Position numbers and translations under genes: made by a program. This document shows positions 53,383 through 63,038 of a stretch of DNA of 64,000 bases, piece by piece. How positions within the stretch are numbered: the stretch's first letter is position 1; every line of letters starts with the position of its first letter. Source of the stretch: AP-15 sp963833745 (GTDB lineage: Bacteria; Pseudomonadota; Alphaproteobacteria; ATCC43930; CGMCC-115725); the NCBI GenBank assembly GCA_963833745.1, contig CAWHZD010000008.1:1-64000 (forward strand). The letters are read 5' to 3'. The notes under the pieces are model-generated. The model was not told the origin of the DNA. It did not search any database and saw only the letters and a program-made list of their open reading frames with translations.

Positions 53383-54363
53383 GTGAGCGCACCAAGACAC
53401 ACTCCCAGTGATCTGTCCTCGACGGGATTTCCCGCGCCGCAGGCTTCGGTGATTATCTGCGCGCATAACCCCAGGTCAGATTACCTTGCACGCGTATTGG
53501 ACTCGCTGCGCCAACAGACGCTTTCCCCAGATCGATGGGAATTTCTGCTCATTGACAACGCCTCAAAAGTGCCGTTGGCCTCCAATTGGGATATCTCATG
53601 GCATCCAACGGCACGCCACATCACCGAGAGCGAACTCGGCCTCGCGGCGGCCCGGCGCCGCGGGATACGGGAAGCATCCGCCGACCTGATCGTTTTTGTC
53701 GATGATGACAATGTCTTGGATGCAAAATATCTTTCAGAAGCCGTTAGAATCAAGCGGGAGTGGCCTTTATTAGGTGTGTGGGGTAGTGGCTCCATCCGGG
53801 CCGATTTCGAGGTTGAGCCACCGGAATATCTGGAAAAATTTCTTCCGTGGCTACCTCTACGGGAGACAACAATTCCCCGCTGGAGCAATGTTGCCTCTTG
53901 CTCAGATGCAGTACCTTTGGGCGCCGGAATGTGCGTACGCAAAGCAGTCGCCTGCGCCTACTGCGAAACCTGCGATCGATCGTCCATTGTAATAATAGGT
54001 CGCCAAGGGAGTTCTCTTTTGAGCGGCGAAGATAGAGAGATTGTGTTTGTGTCCTGCGCTCAGGGACTTGGGATTGGGGTTTTTCCGGAGCTTAAGATGA
54101 CGCATCTCATACCGGAGCATCGTCTTTCGGTAGACTATATGGTTCGCTTGGTAGAAGGGGTAGCGCTCTCGCTTTTACTTCTCGACTATAAGTGGAGAGG
54201 CATGATCCCACGATCTCCGCTTCATTTGAAAGCGTTGTTATCGGTTCTGAAGGCTATTCTGCTCCATCGAGGTTTCGATCGACGAATGCGGTTCGCATTG
54301 GTTCGGGCCTGTGCCAAAGCAAGAAGAACTATCGAGTTGGATCTGAAGAAAACGCGCGGCTGA
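53383..54363 (+). CDS. Family 2 glycosyltransferase (copy 1 of a tandem pair)
   Basis: GT-A fold inverting glycosyltransferase. The 326-residue protein has ASVIICAHNPRSDYLARVLD at the N-terminus, LLIDNASKVPLASNWDIS, AAARRRGIREASADLIVFVD with a DDD metal-binding motif (VDDDNVLD), and LKMTHLIPEHRLSVDYMVRL in the C-terminal half. It is likely to add a sugar to the exopolysaccharide repeat. It starts at a GTG. A paralogue about three quarters identical lies at 54705-55739. Lower G+C than the core genes. Confidence 0.85.
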   Translation: MSAPRHTPSDLSSTGFPAPQASVIICAHNPRSDYLARVLDSLRQQTLSPDRWEFLLIDNASKVPLASNWDISWHPTARHITESELGLAAARRRGIREASADLIVFVDDDNVLDAKYLSEAVRIKREWPLLGVWGSGSIRADFEVEPPEYLEKFLPWLPLRETTIPRWSNVASCSDAVPLGAGMCVRKAVACAYCETCDRSSIVIIGRQGSSLLSGEDREIVFVSCAQGLGIGVFPELKMTHLIPEHRLSVDYMVRLVEGVALSLLLLDYKWRGMIPRSPLHLKALLSVLKAILLHRGFDRRMRFALVRACAKARRTIELDLKKTRG

Positions 54364-54704
54364 AAATACAGATAGTGTGGCAGATGTGCACGCCTTCTAG
54401 GGAGGAAGTGCCTAGCAAAAAGTATCCGCTGGCGAAAATGCTTTCACCCCGATTGAATATACCTATCATTGATCTCATTGCCCACTTGGTGGGGTTATCG
54501 CCGGGAGACCTCGCCGCCTTATCTAACAGATCAGCAGGCTCGTACGCGCGGATGCCCAGGCTGCAAGGCGACCAACACCTTCTCCGCACGTATAAATAAC
54601 GCGATTGCGGCTGAAACTAGAAGTGGCATTGCGCGATGAATTGTGGTATGGTTTATCGGAAGCCGTTCGGAGCAGCTTATAAAAAGCGCCTCCGGTGATC
54701 GACA
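54364..54704. other. Spacer between the duplicated glycosyltransferases
   Basis: No gene is supported. A short frame follows on from the end of copy 1 but is not protein-like. Position suggests it is what remains between two duplicated units. Confidence 0.4.
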
Positions 54705-55739
54705 TTGACAGAGTCTTTGTGGACTCCTAATCAATCGGGGGATCTGGTGCTAGAGGCTTCCGTTATTATCTGCACGCATAACCCCAGATCGGATTATTTT
54801 GCACGCGTATTGGAATCGCTGCGCAGTCAGACGTTTTCCCCAAATAGATGGGAACTTCTGATCATCGACAACGCCTCAAAAGTGCCGTTGGCCCCAAATT
54901 GGGATATCTCATGGCATCCAACGTCGCGCCACGTTACGGAGAGCGAACTCGGCGTCGCGGCGGCCCGGCGCCGCGGGATACGGGAAGCATCTGCTGAGCT
55001 GATCGTCTTTGTCGATGATGACAATGTCTTGGATCCAAAATATCTTTCGGAAGCCGTTAGAATCAAGCAGGAGTGGCCCTTTTTAGGTGTGTGGGGCAGC
55101 GGCTCCATCCGGGCCGATTTCGAGGTTGAGCCACCAAAACATCTGGAAAGACTTCTTTCGTGGCTACCTCTACGCGAGACAACGGCTCCCTGCTGGAGCA
55201 ATGTTGCCTCTTGCGTAGACGCGACGCCTTGGGGCGCAGGAATGTGCGTCCGCAAAGCAGTCGCCTGCGCCTACTGCCAATCCTGCGAGCAATCATCTAT
55301 TCAAATAACAAGTCGCCAGGGGGGGTCTCTTTTGAGTGGGGAAGATAAGGAAATTGCGTTTGTGTGCTGCGCTCAGGGGCTCGGTACCGGAGTTTTTCCA
55401 GAGCTTAAGATGATACACCTCATACCGCGGCATCGAATTTCGGAAGACTACATGGTTCGTTTGATAGAAGGGGTGCAGGTCTCTGATTTAGTGCTTGGCT
55501 ATAAGTGGCAAGGCGTTATCCCACAACCTCCATTTCATTTGAACGTGTTGTTATCGGTCCTAAAGGCTATTTTGCTCCATCGCGGTTTCGATCGACGAAT
55601 GCGGTTCGCGATGGTTCGGGCTCTTGTCAAAGCAAGAAGAATTATCCAGGCGGATCTGAGACAGAAGCGTTCTCAGACAGCAGCAATGTGTCGAGATCGA
55701 CAAACTCGGGAAGCGAGCCGTCACGGAACCAGGACCTAA
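54705..55739 (+). CDS. Family 2 glycosyltransferase (copy 2 of a tandem pair)
   Basis: Paralogue of the preceding gene: ASVIICTHNPRSDYFARVLE, LIIDNASKVPLAPNWDISWH, AAARRRGIREASAELIVFVD with VDDDNVLDPKYL, and ELKMIHLIPRHRISEDYMVR. The 344-residue protein starts at a TTG (54705) after a weak GGTGAT ribosome binding site. Its C-terminus extends beyond copy 1 with an Arg/Thr-rich tail (REASRHGTRT). The duplicates probably add related sugars, or the second copy has changed specificity. Confidence 0.82.
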   Translation: MTESLWTPNQSGDLVLEASVIICTHNPRSDYFARVLESLRSQTFSPNRWELLIIDNASKVPLAPNWDISWHPTSRHVTESELGVAAARRRGIREASAELIVFVDDDNVLDPKYLSEAVRIKQEWPFLGVWGSGSIRADFEVEPPKHLERLLSWLPLRETTAPCWSNVASCVDATPWGAGMCVRKAVACAYCQSCEQSSIQITSRQGGSLLSGEDKEIAFVCCAQGLGTGVFPELKMIHLIPRHRISEDYMVRLIEGVQVSDLVLGYKWQGVIPQPPFHLNVLLSVLKAILLHRGFDRRMRFAMVRALVKARRIIQADLRQKRSQTAAMCRDRQTREASRHGTRT

Positions 55740-55768
55740 CGCCGTTATCATCGGATAGGTTCTATAAG

Positions 55769-56803
55769 TTACAATAGATCCGGCTGGATCGGCGAACGCG
55801 GCCTAACCATCAAATACATGGCCTTGTCGCACCTACTGAGTAACGAAGCCTTCAGCCGCGGAAGCGTCATCTGCGCCCGTTTCGCGACTTCAAACCCCAA
55901 GATCGGCTTCATCCAGGCGTATTTCCAGCGCAACTCGGGTTCCTCCAGGCGCCCCCCTAGCTCTGCGGCGAGAGCCTGTAGCTCAGCCATAAGATCCGGC
56001 CGCTCCGGATAAAAATTGACGTACCAGTTCTGCATGTAAGTCAAGCAAGACTTTCGAACTCGTTCGCTTTTCTCCAACGATCTCAGATATTGCACATGCA
56101 ATTTCATTGAAAGGACAAGGGCATCCTTCTTCTTGTTCGACGTCCCTATGTTACTAAGGCTCGACGAAGTAACTCTGTAGTACACCCGGGCGTCGGGGAC
56201 GAAACGGGTGCCGTCGGACGCCAGCAGTACCCGGCAAAAATACTCGCCGTCGTCATCGGAAAGCAGCCGCGTGTCCCACGGTCCCGCCGCTTCGGCGAGG
56301 TCCCGGCTGGTCAGCCACGTCGCCGTTTGCATGAATGCATAGAGATTTTCGCTCATCTTTCTGACGAGCCACTCGACGGGCATAAGGTCCTGCCACAGGG
56401 AAGTAGGGACGAAGCGTGCATGTTGGGTACGATAGAAAAAGACGCCCCAGGCCGAAGAGAGAAGCGTCCGCGTGCCGTCACCGTCGCGAAGAGCTGCTAG
56501 CTGCCGCTCGATCTTGTCCGGCGCCAAAAGATCATCCGCGTCCAGCCACTGAATGTAATCCCCTTGACAGAGCTGAAACGCGTGGTTGCGGGTGGCTGCG
56601 GCACCCTGGTTCTCTTTGCGGACAAAAACGACCTCCTTAGAGGCAAATCGCCTCGCCACCTCGGCGGTCCCATCCCTGGACCCGTCGTCCACGACGATAA
56701 TCTCCTTGCGTTGCCAGGTTTGGGCAGTCGCCGATCGAATGGCGTCGGCGACAAATTCCTCAGCGTTGTAAGCCGGGATCAAAATCGAGACCAGCGGCTT
56801 CAT
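55769..56803 (-). CDS. Family 2 glycosyltransferase
   Basis: The 344-residue GT2 enzyme begins VSILIPAYNAEEFVADAI, then IIVVDDGSRDGTAEVARRFA, NQGAAATRNHAFQLCQGDYI and the metal-binding QWLDADDLLAPDKI. A helical C-terminal part follows (LRWKYAWMKPILGFEVAKRA). It differs from the tandem pair and faces them, converging with the second copy. Probably cytoplasmic or membrane-associated in polysaccharide assembly. Confidence 0.85.
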   Translation of the reverse strand: MKPLVSILIPAYNAEEFVADAIRSATAQTWQRKEIIVVDDGSRDGTAEVARRFASKEVVFVRKENQGAAATRNHAFQLCQGDYIQWLDADDLLAPDKIERQLAALRDGDGTRTLLSSAWGVFFYRTQHARFVPTSLWQDLMPVEWLVRKMSENLYAFMQTATWLTSRDLAEAAGPWDTRLLSDDDGEYFCRVLLASDGTRFVPDARVYYRVTSSSLSNIGTSNKKKDALVLSMKLHVQYLRSLEKSERVRKSCLTYMQNWYVNFYPERPDLMAELQALAAELGGRLEEPELRWKYAWMKPILGFEVAKRAQMTLPRLKASLLSRCDKAMYLMVRPRSPIQPDLL

Positions 56804-57213
56804 GGGCTTCCTCGATCAACTCGTTGAGATTTGGCAAACTCACTCTCCACCTCTGAATCGTATAGATTTTTTGCTGTCGTTAGGTCAACCCTCCTGATAG
56901 TCAGCCGCATGGAAGCGGTGCAGACCCATTAAAATAGGCGCGTTCGGCGAGCGTAACCACAATATGAGGGCCCTTGGCCGGGCCAACCGCGCGATCGCCT
57001 GCGAGCCGACCTATGCGAGCGGGCACTTATTAAGGCTAATATTTCGAGGCGAGATCCAATACAGCTCGCATGGCAAATTCTCGCGCCAAATTCTTTGGCC
57101 AAATCCTTCCCAACTCGTTATACTCGGCTCGTGCCTGTAGCTTGCGGGTGTCGGCCGGGGGCGGTACGGGCCCCTGAGGGAAGGACGGATTTAGTGTCCG
57201 CAACGGTCCGGCT
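56804..57213. other. Divergent promoter region
   Basis: About 410 bases between the minus-strand glycosyltransferase and the plus-strand tyrosine-kinase gene, lower in G+C than the flanks. It should carry the promoters for both. No clear operator or repeat is seen. Confidence 0.45.
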
Positions 57214-59448
57214 ATGAGCCTTCTTGCCGCCCCGCCGGTGGAGGGGGCACAGGGGTCGACGCTCGACCTACAGTCGATTCTCGTCGCCGTGTTGCGTCGG
57301 TGGAAGCTGGTCACGATCGTCCCGGTGCTGGCGTTGACCGTCGCCTACGGCGCCATCAAGGCGGTGGCGCCGGTGTACAAATCCACCGCCGAGATCCTGA
57401 TCTTCGACCCGCAGCGGCAAATCGACGAAGCGATACAGAAGCGCATTTCGCCCTTTAACGATGCCGTCGACGCCGTCGCGATGGACACCGAGATCGAGGT
57501 GATCAAGTCCAAATCGCTGGCGCTGCGCGTTGCCAAGGAGCTCGGCCTGGACCGCGACAGAGAGTTCCAGGCCGATAGCGGGCTGTTGGCGTGGGTGGAG
57601 CGGCTTGGCGTTCCGGGCGCGGGTGTGGAAAAGCCCGGCATGCGACACCCCGCCTCGCCCGAGGGGGGGCCGCAAGGCGGGGGTAGTCGTGACGAGCAGC
57701 GGCTCGACCAGGCGGCCGAAATGTTGCGCCAACATCTCGACGCCTCACGCGTGGGGTTTTCCTACATACTGGCGATCACAGCGAGCTCTTGGGACCCGGC
57801 AAAGGCGCAGCGCCTGGCGCAGGCCGTGGCCGAGGATTATCTCGCCAGTCAGCGGGAAGCACGCCAAGAGGCGCTGCAAAGAGTGGCGAGTTGGTTGGAA
57901 GGCCGGGTCGATGACCTGCGTTCGCGGGTCTTGGAGACCGAGGCCTCGATCGAGAAGCTCAAGGCAGCGAGCGGCCTGGGTGACGCGGGGGCGAGAGGCA
58001 CAATCAGCGAACAACAGGTCTCGGAAGTGAATGGGCAGCTGATGCTCGCCCGCGCCGAAGTCGCCGACAAGAAGGCCCACCTCGATCAGGCGCGGCGTCT
58101 TTCCCAGAACGGCGGCGAGATCGACCAAATTCCCGACGTGATGTCTTCCGGTCTGATCGGCCAGCTGCGCCAGCAGCAATCGCAATTGAGCCAGCGTGAG
58201 TGGGAACTGCGCAGCAAAGTAGGCGAGGGCCACGAGGAGGTCATCGCCGTTCGCGTCCAGTTGGCGGCGATCAACAAGGCGATGAACCTCGAAGCCAACC
58301 GCATTCTGGGCAACATGCAAATCGCTTACGACACCGCCCTGGACCACGAGCACGCGCTGGAAGCGAGTTTGCAGAAGCTGGTTTCTGCCCGCGGCAATTC
58401 CGAGGACTACCTCAAGCTGCAGCAACTGCGGCGAGTTGTCGACGCGGACCGCAAGCTTTACGAGAGTTATCTTTCTCAATTCAACGAGATCTCCATGCGC
58501 CGGACCTTGCAGGACGCCAGCGCGCGGATCATTACGCCGGCGGGCCTGGCGCAAGGACCCAACTTTCGGCGCCGCGCGCTGGTTTACGGCGTTGCCGGAA
58601 TCTTCGGTCTCGGCACCGGGCTCGGGCTCGCTCTTCTCCTGGAATTATTCCGGGCTGGCATCAAGACCGGCGCCGAAGCCGAGCGGTCGTTTGGCTATCC
58701 GGTCGTCGGTGTCATCCCCTTCGCGCAACCCGGGAAGAGCGGCCGCGGGTGCTCGCACCAGAGGCTGGTGCACACCATGGCCGACGCGCCGCAGTCGCAA
58801 TTCAGCGAGGCTGTGCGCGCGACGCGGATCGGCCTCGAGCTCTCAAATGCCGGCCAAGTGCCGAAAGTCATTCTGATCACCTCATCTCTTCCCGGTGAGG
58901 GGAAGTCGGCCACCGCGATGCTTCTCGCCGCATCGAGCGCCGCATCGGGCCGTAGAACCGTTCTGGTGGATTGCGACTTGCGCCACCAGTCGATCTCCGG
59001 CGTCTTTGGCAGGAAAGGACAAGGCCTGGCAGAGCTTTTGCGCGGAGAGGCCGAGGTTGCAGACGTCGTCATCGACGACGCGCTGACCGGCATCCGGGTG
59101 ATCCCCGCCGGATCTGCGGTACGAAATTCGGCTGACCTGCTGATGTCGCAGCGTATGCACGATCTGGTCGCCGAGCTGCGGGACAGTTATGATTACGTCG
59201 TCATGGACGCGTCGCCGTTGCTGCCGGTCATCGACGCGCTGGCTCTGGCAGCCATGGTCGACAAAATTTTGGTGGTTGTCGAATGGGGCCACACTCCCCG
59301 GCTCAGCGTCTCCGAGGCGTTCAAGGTGCTGAGGCCCGAGGCGCATCGGATCGCCGGCGTCGTCCTCAACAAGGTCGAGCTGCAGAGCTATCTGTATAAT
59401 GCCCGCTACCACTACCGCGCCCTGGGTAAATACTACCGAAATACGTAA
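57214..59448 (+). CDS. Wzc/BY-kinase-type polysaccharide copolymerase
   Basis: Inner-membrane protein that controls polysaccharide chain length and export. The 744-residue protein has an N-terminal TM and Wzz-type domain, a periplasmic coiled-coil region (about 220-420), a second TM near residue 455 (VYGVAGIFGLGTGLGLALLL) and a cytoplasmic BY-kinase domain. The kinase has Walker A SLPGEGKSA (558-566), Walker A' VLVDCDLRHQ and YDYVVMDASPLLPVIDALAL, and a Tyr-rich tail (YLYNARYHYRALGKYYRN) for autophosphorylation. It is followed by the convergent ligase gene. Confidence 0.9.
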   Translation: MSLLAAPPVEGAQGSTLDLQSILVAVLRRWKLVTIVPVLALTVAYGAIKAVAPVYKSTAEILIFDPQRQIDEAIQKRISPFNDAVDAVAMDTEIEVIKSKSLALRVAKELGLDRDREFQADSGLLAWVERLGVPGAGVEKPGMRHPASPEGGPQGGGSRDEQRLDQAAEMLRQHLDASRVGFSYILAITASSWDPAKAQRLAQAVAEDYLASQREARQEALQRVASWLEGRVDDLRSRVLETEASIEKLKAASGLGDAGARGTISEQQVSEVNGQLMLARAEVADKKAHLDQARRLSQNGGEIDQIPDVMSSGLIGQLRQQQSQLSQREWELRSKVGEGHEEVIAVRVQLAAINKAMNLEANRILGNMQIAYDTALDHEHALEASLQKLVSARGNSEDYLKLQQLRRVVDADRKLYESYLSQFNEISMRRTLQDASARIITPAGLAQGPNFRRRALVYGVAGIFGLGTGLGLALLLELFRAGIKTGAEAERSFGYPVVGVIPFAQPGKSGRGCSHQRLVHTMADAPQSQFSEAVRATRIGLELSNAGQVPKVILITSSLPGEGKSATAMLLAASSAASGRRTVLVDCDLRHQSISGVFGRKGQGLAELLRGEAEVADVVIDDALTGIRVIPAGSAVRNSADLLMSQRMHDLVAELRDSYDYVVMDASPLLPVIDALALAAMVDKILVVVEWGHTPRLSVSEAFKVLRPEAHRIAGVVLNKVELQSYLYNARYHYRALGKYYRNT

Positions 59449-59451
59449 TTG

Positions 59452-60729
59452 TTAAGTCGAGTCCTCTTGTCGCGGAACCCCGAACCGGCCAAGGTGCGGC
59501 CCGGCGGTTTGGGGGACGACGCCCGCCCGCGCCTCGCGCGCAAGCCGAAGCTCCTTTTCGCACATGAACCCGAGCAGAAAGAACTGGGCGGTCGGCCAGT
59601 TGGCTGTTGTCAGCACCTGCTCGCTTGCTCCGATCAGCAACACGCCTACCAGCAAAAGCAGCGCAGAAACTCCGATTTCCGGTGCCACCCCGTTCATGCA
59701 TTTTACCGCCATGACCAAGTTTCGCATCCAAAGAAATAAAAAAAACGCGGTGCCGACGACGCCAATATCCAGCAAAAATTGAAGAAAACCATTATGAGCT
59801 TCAGTAACATACCACCCAACCGCATCAGAAATCTCCATCGCGGCGGGATTTGACGGCAACCAAAACGCGGCAAATCCCCAGCCGAGCACCGGCCTCTCGT
59901 AGATGCTGTCGATCACGTAGGGCCACAGCTCGGTACGCCCCGTCAGTGTCGAATCTTTTTCCAAAAAGCTAAAGATCAAATCGACGTTCATCATCAGAAG
60001 AATCGACGTTGGTACAATGGCGATCGCCAGGTAGATGCCGATCATGCGGCGAGCGCCGCCCCTGATATAGAGCGTCCCGACAATATCTATTATAAAGTAG
60101 GCGAAAATGGTGAGCAGCGCCGTTGTCGACTTGCTCAAAAAAGCGACGACGGTAAATAACACTGTGACGCCGATCGAACGAAGCCGCCGCCTGCCTCCAA
60201 TCCGGATGCCGTGAAGGCTGGCAAGCACGCCTACCGCCATGGCTTGGCCGAGCACGTTTTTTGTCGGGAACAGCCCGCGGAAACTTTCCCCCTCGACCAG
60301 GGTATTGGGATGGAGAACGATCAGGAACAGCGAGGCGACGGTCAAAGCGCCACAGACCGACGCCGTCAAACTCATCACCTCGTCGGTGTCGAGAATTTCG
60401 ACAATACCAATCGCCCCGACCACGACGAAGAAATAGGCGACGCCGCGGGTGATGGTCATGCTCGGCATCACTGACCAGAGGGCCGAGGTCAGGAGCAGAC
60501 CCGCAGCCACCAACGGAAGCACCCGATTGAACCGTGGGCCGCGCGGTCCATAAGCACCCCAACAGAAGAGGAGGACGCTGACGAATATTCCAAGTAGATT
60601 TATAGATTCGGTAAGCTTGTCGCCAGGCTTTCCACTCCATTCGCCATATATCACTCTGTCGGCGTAGCTGAGAGCATCGCTCGACAGCAAGAAGAATAAC
60701 CCCGCAGCAAGCTTATACAATAATAACAT
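59452..60729 (-). CDS. O-antigen ligase/polymerase family protein
   Basis: Membrane enzyme of the Wzy/WaaL superfamily that polymerises or ligates polysaccharide. The 425-residue protein has about 10-12 TM helices and the typical periplasmic loop with TGRTELWPYVIDSIYERPVL and GWGFAAFWLPSNP, plus a conserved His/Arg-containing end (HNGFLQFLLDIGVVGTAFFL). It is convergent with the Wzc gene, leaving a three-base gap. It supports a Wzy-dependent assembly route. Confidence 0.85.
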   Translation of the reverse strand: MLLLYKLAAGLFFLLSSDALSYADRVIYGEWSGKPGDKLTESINLLGIFVSVLLFCWGAYGPRGPRFNRVLPLVAAGLLLTSALWSVMPSMTITRGVAYFFVVVGAIGIVEILDTDEVMSLTASVCGALTVASLFLIVLHPNTLVEGESFRGLFPTKNVLGQAMAVGVLASLHGIRIGGRRRLRSIGVTVLFTVVAFLSKSTTALLTIFAYFIIDIVGTLYIRGGARRMIGIYLAIAIVPTSILLMMNVDLIFSFLEKDSTLTGRTELWPYVIDSIYERPVLGWGFAAFWLPSNPAAMEISDAVGWYVTEAHNGFLQFLLDIGVVGTAFFLFLWMRNLVMAVKCMNGVAPEIGVSALLLLVGVLLIGASEQVLTTANWPTAQFFLLGFMCEKELRLAREARAGVVPQTAGPHLGRFGVPRQEDST

Positions 60730-60791
60730 ATTACAGTCCTAAAATTTGACGAATTCTTGTCCCATATTTTGGCTGCTTCCGTTAGCCGACT

Positions 60792-61013
60792 CTATCGGTC
60801 GAGCACCGGGCGGCTGGAGCATTCCACTTTGTTGCCTTTGGCAAAGTAACGCCCGCAGACGTAAAGAAGCCGCTTCCCAAGACGGACCGAGGCACGGCCG
60901 CTCCCCCTGTTCTCGATGCGTGAAAATCCAACATCTTCGAGCCGCCGTTTAAGATTTCGGGCGTGATGTCGTGAGCCGTGCGCTCTCCCGAATACGCCGC
61001 ATCCTCTCAGCAA
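60792..61013 (-). pseudogene. Possible tail of a decayed methyltransferase
   Basis: The frame encodes RNLKRRLEDVGFSRIENRGS and RLGKRLLYVCGRYFAKGNK. This is like the last strands of class I SAM methyltransferases (xLLExxGFxxVexxg...Gxxxxxxxrk). No SAM-binding motif remains in this 300-base spacer. Low confidence. Confidence 0.25.
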
Positions 61014-61028
61014 ATCCTACATGCGGGA

Positions 61029-62339
61029 TTAGTCAGCCGTTCTCGGCGTTGGCCGGACCGCACGAAGCTTCACTCTCGGAACCGGGCTCGCAGCGCCTGC
61101 CGGCGGCTGTCCCGGCGCGGGCCGATCCTGAGCTTCCATGTTTTGCCCTTCTTCGACCGGCTCCGCTTCGGCCTGCCCGTATCCGAGCAGGTTTGCATGA
61201 AGCCGTCCGAGGCGAGACGCATAGTGGCGCACGTCGAACTCCTTGAGGAAGCGGTCGCGCGCTTCTCCTCCCAGACGCCAGCGAAGGCTCTCGTCGCCGA
61301 TGACGCGGGCCAAGGCGCCGGCGAGCGCCGGAACGTCCCCCGGCGCAACGAATATGCCTGAGACTTCCGGCTCTATGACTTCCAAATGCGCGCCAACCGG
61401 CGTCGTAACCACGGCGAGACCGTGCGACAGACCTTCGAGCACGGACATCGCAAGTCCTTCGCCGTGCGAGGGGAGTACGAGGACGTCGGCATCGGTACAC
61501 AATTGCCTGATCTCCAACTCGTCCAGCCAGCCGGGAAAATGCACCCGTCCGAGGATACCGAGATCGTCCGCCACTTTGCGGAATTCGTCGAGCGGCCCGT
61601 CGCCGGCAAGCGTCGCGCGCCAAGGATGCCGCTGCATCGACGGGCTGGCGAGGGCCCGCAGGAGTTCCGGCACACCCTTCCGGGCGCTGAGGCGGCCAAG
61701 AAACAACAGGTGGCACGTCTGTCCCGCGCGCGACGTCCTGCTGAGAGAGGGCATCGGATCCGGGACGGCATTGGGCAGGATGGCGACGCGGTCTGTGGGC
61801 ACTTTGAGCAACTGCGAGACGACGTGCTGGTCCCGCGTGCCCAGCACCACGACCGCCGCGGCGCGGCGGAAAGCAGTCAATATCAGCCGCTTAAGAATGG
61901 CCCCTCGGCCAAGGTAGTCGTCGGCGTAATCCGGGTCGTGGAGATGCAGGACGTATCGCATTCCAAGCGCTCGGGCGACGGCCACCAGGGCGACCTTACG
62001 AATGGTGCTGCCACGGCCGGCAATGTTGACATGCGCCAAGCACGGCGCCGACACAAGGCGCGCCCAAATCAGCGCCAGTATGGCCCCGGCGAAATAAGGC
62101 ATGGCGCGGCCGATATAAAGTGGAGAACCGGCGATGTACCACGGGCCGCGCGGGTCGACGACTTGGTAGTGCACTTTTCCGCGGGTCGCGTCATAGGCTC
62201 GCAGAAAGTAGCCCATCTGACGGCCGATCCCGCCGCCGTGCTCCAGGCCGCCGGCGCTGACGATCAGGACCGTGCCGCCCGGCAATTGGTCGCGGTCGGA
62301 AAGATTGCGCTTCTTCACGACTCGGTCAACCGCCCGCAA
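61029..62339 (-). CDS. Family 4 glycosyltransferase
   Basis: Retaining GT-B glycosyltransferase. The 436-residue protein has the N-terminal SAGGLEHGGGIGRQMGYFLR, ALGMRYVLHLHDPDYADDYL and RRAAAVVVLGTRDQHVVSQL. Its C-terminal donor-binding half has LLFLGRLSARKGVPELLRAL, ADVLVLPSHGEGLAMSVLEG with the EX7E-like pair, and VAPGDVPALAGALARVIGDE. The start is uncertain (TTG 62339, or GTG 62318). A Pro/Ala/Arg-rich C-terminal tail is unusual. It lies in the polysaccharide locus. Confidence 0.85.
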   Translation of the reverse strand: MRAVDRVVKKRNLSDRDQLPGGTVLIVSAGGLEHGGGIGRQMGYFLRAYDATRGKVHYQVVDPRGPWYIAGSPLYIGRAMPYFAGAILALIWARLVSAPCLAHVNIAGRGSTIRKVALVAVARALGMRYVLHLHDPDYADDYLGRGAILKRLILTAFRRAAAVVVLGTRDQHVVSQLLKVPTDRVAILPNAVPDPMPSLSRTSRAGQTCHLLFLGRLSARKGVPELLRALASPSMQRHPWRATLAGDGPLDEFRKVADDLGILGRVHFPGWLDELEIRQLCTDADVLVLPSHGEGLAMSVLEGLSHGLAVVTTPVGAHLEVIEPEVSGIFVAPGDVPALAGALARVIGDESLRWRLGGEARDRFLKEFDVRHYASRLGRLHANLLGYGQAEAEPVEEGQNMEAQDRPAPGQPPAGAASPVPRVKLRAVRPTPRTAD

Positions 62340-62594
62340 GAGGCCTGTGCGCCCTGTCAGCCAGATCGCATTCTATAGCGGCATCCTTGGCCCGGAACAA
62401 GCTCCGACCAGCTGTCCGCCGGCCATCGACCCGCCGCCGTCTTTGCTTGGTCGGAATTAGAGTGGTTTTCAGTCAGGTTGCATAGCCGGCATTATTATTG
62501 TCAAAAGTTGCAGCATTCCTGCCGGTGGCGACGATCGGGGGTTCGGCCGATGGAATCGCCGGCGTCAACGAAGCCATCGCCACGCGAGGCGCGC

Positions 62595-62840
62595 AGCTCG
62601 TCAAGTGGTGCAGATCAAACAGATGGTTCCCATTCCCCCTTCGTCGCACCCGCCCTTGGAGTTTGTGAAGAAATCGTGCAGCTTAACCAAGTTCGTCGCC
62701 CCCGCGAAAGTGCGGGTCGAGAGCCTGCCCCTGGCCTGAACAGGGGCAAGTGACTGAAATCCCTTAGTTCCCGCCTGCGCAGGAACGACGGAATGAGGGA
62801 CTTGTCGGGCCAGGGAGAGAGTTTTCGCACACACTCCTGG
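62595..62840. repeat. Compound hairpin repeat, inverted copy
   Basis: On the minus strand the order is TTCCTGCGCAGGCGGGAA, TGCCCCTGTTCAGGCCAGGG and CCCGCACTTTCGCGGGGG, ending with GGAACCATCTGTTTGATCTG and CACCACTTGAC. These match the modules at 18735-19110 and 33890-34230. No gene is supported in 62340-63038. Confidence 0.75.
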
Positions 62841-62923
62841 GCGGGGCAGGCGTCGGCATGGAAGCGCTCGCCATTCATTGGCACCGTCTCAGACGCAGGG
62901 CGCGGTGATCCCGCCCCTCCGCA

Positions 62924-62957
62924 AACCGGCCACATCCCCCAACCGGCCACATCCCCC
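62924..62957. repeat. 17-bp tandem repeat
   Basis: AACCGGCCACATCCCCC occurs twice exactly (62924-62940 and 62941-62957), with a partial third copy (AACCGG) after. It lies in the spacer between two glycosyltransferase genes. Confidence 0.85.
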
Positions 62958-63038
62958 AACCGGTGCATCGCCGCCATCGCCAATTCGCTGCCTCCCGCAA
63001 ACCCCCTTCTATCTGAATCCACTCGGTCGGAAACCGCT

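Noticed and set aside
62924..62963. A CRISPR-like array.
   Set aside because: The 17-bp units are directly adjacent with no spacers and there are only two full copies. No cas genes are present.
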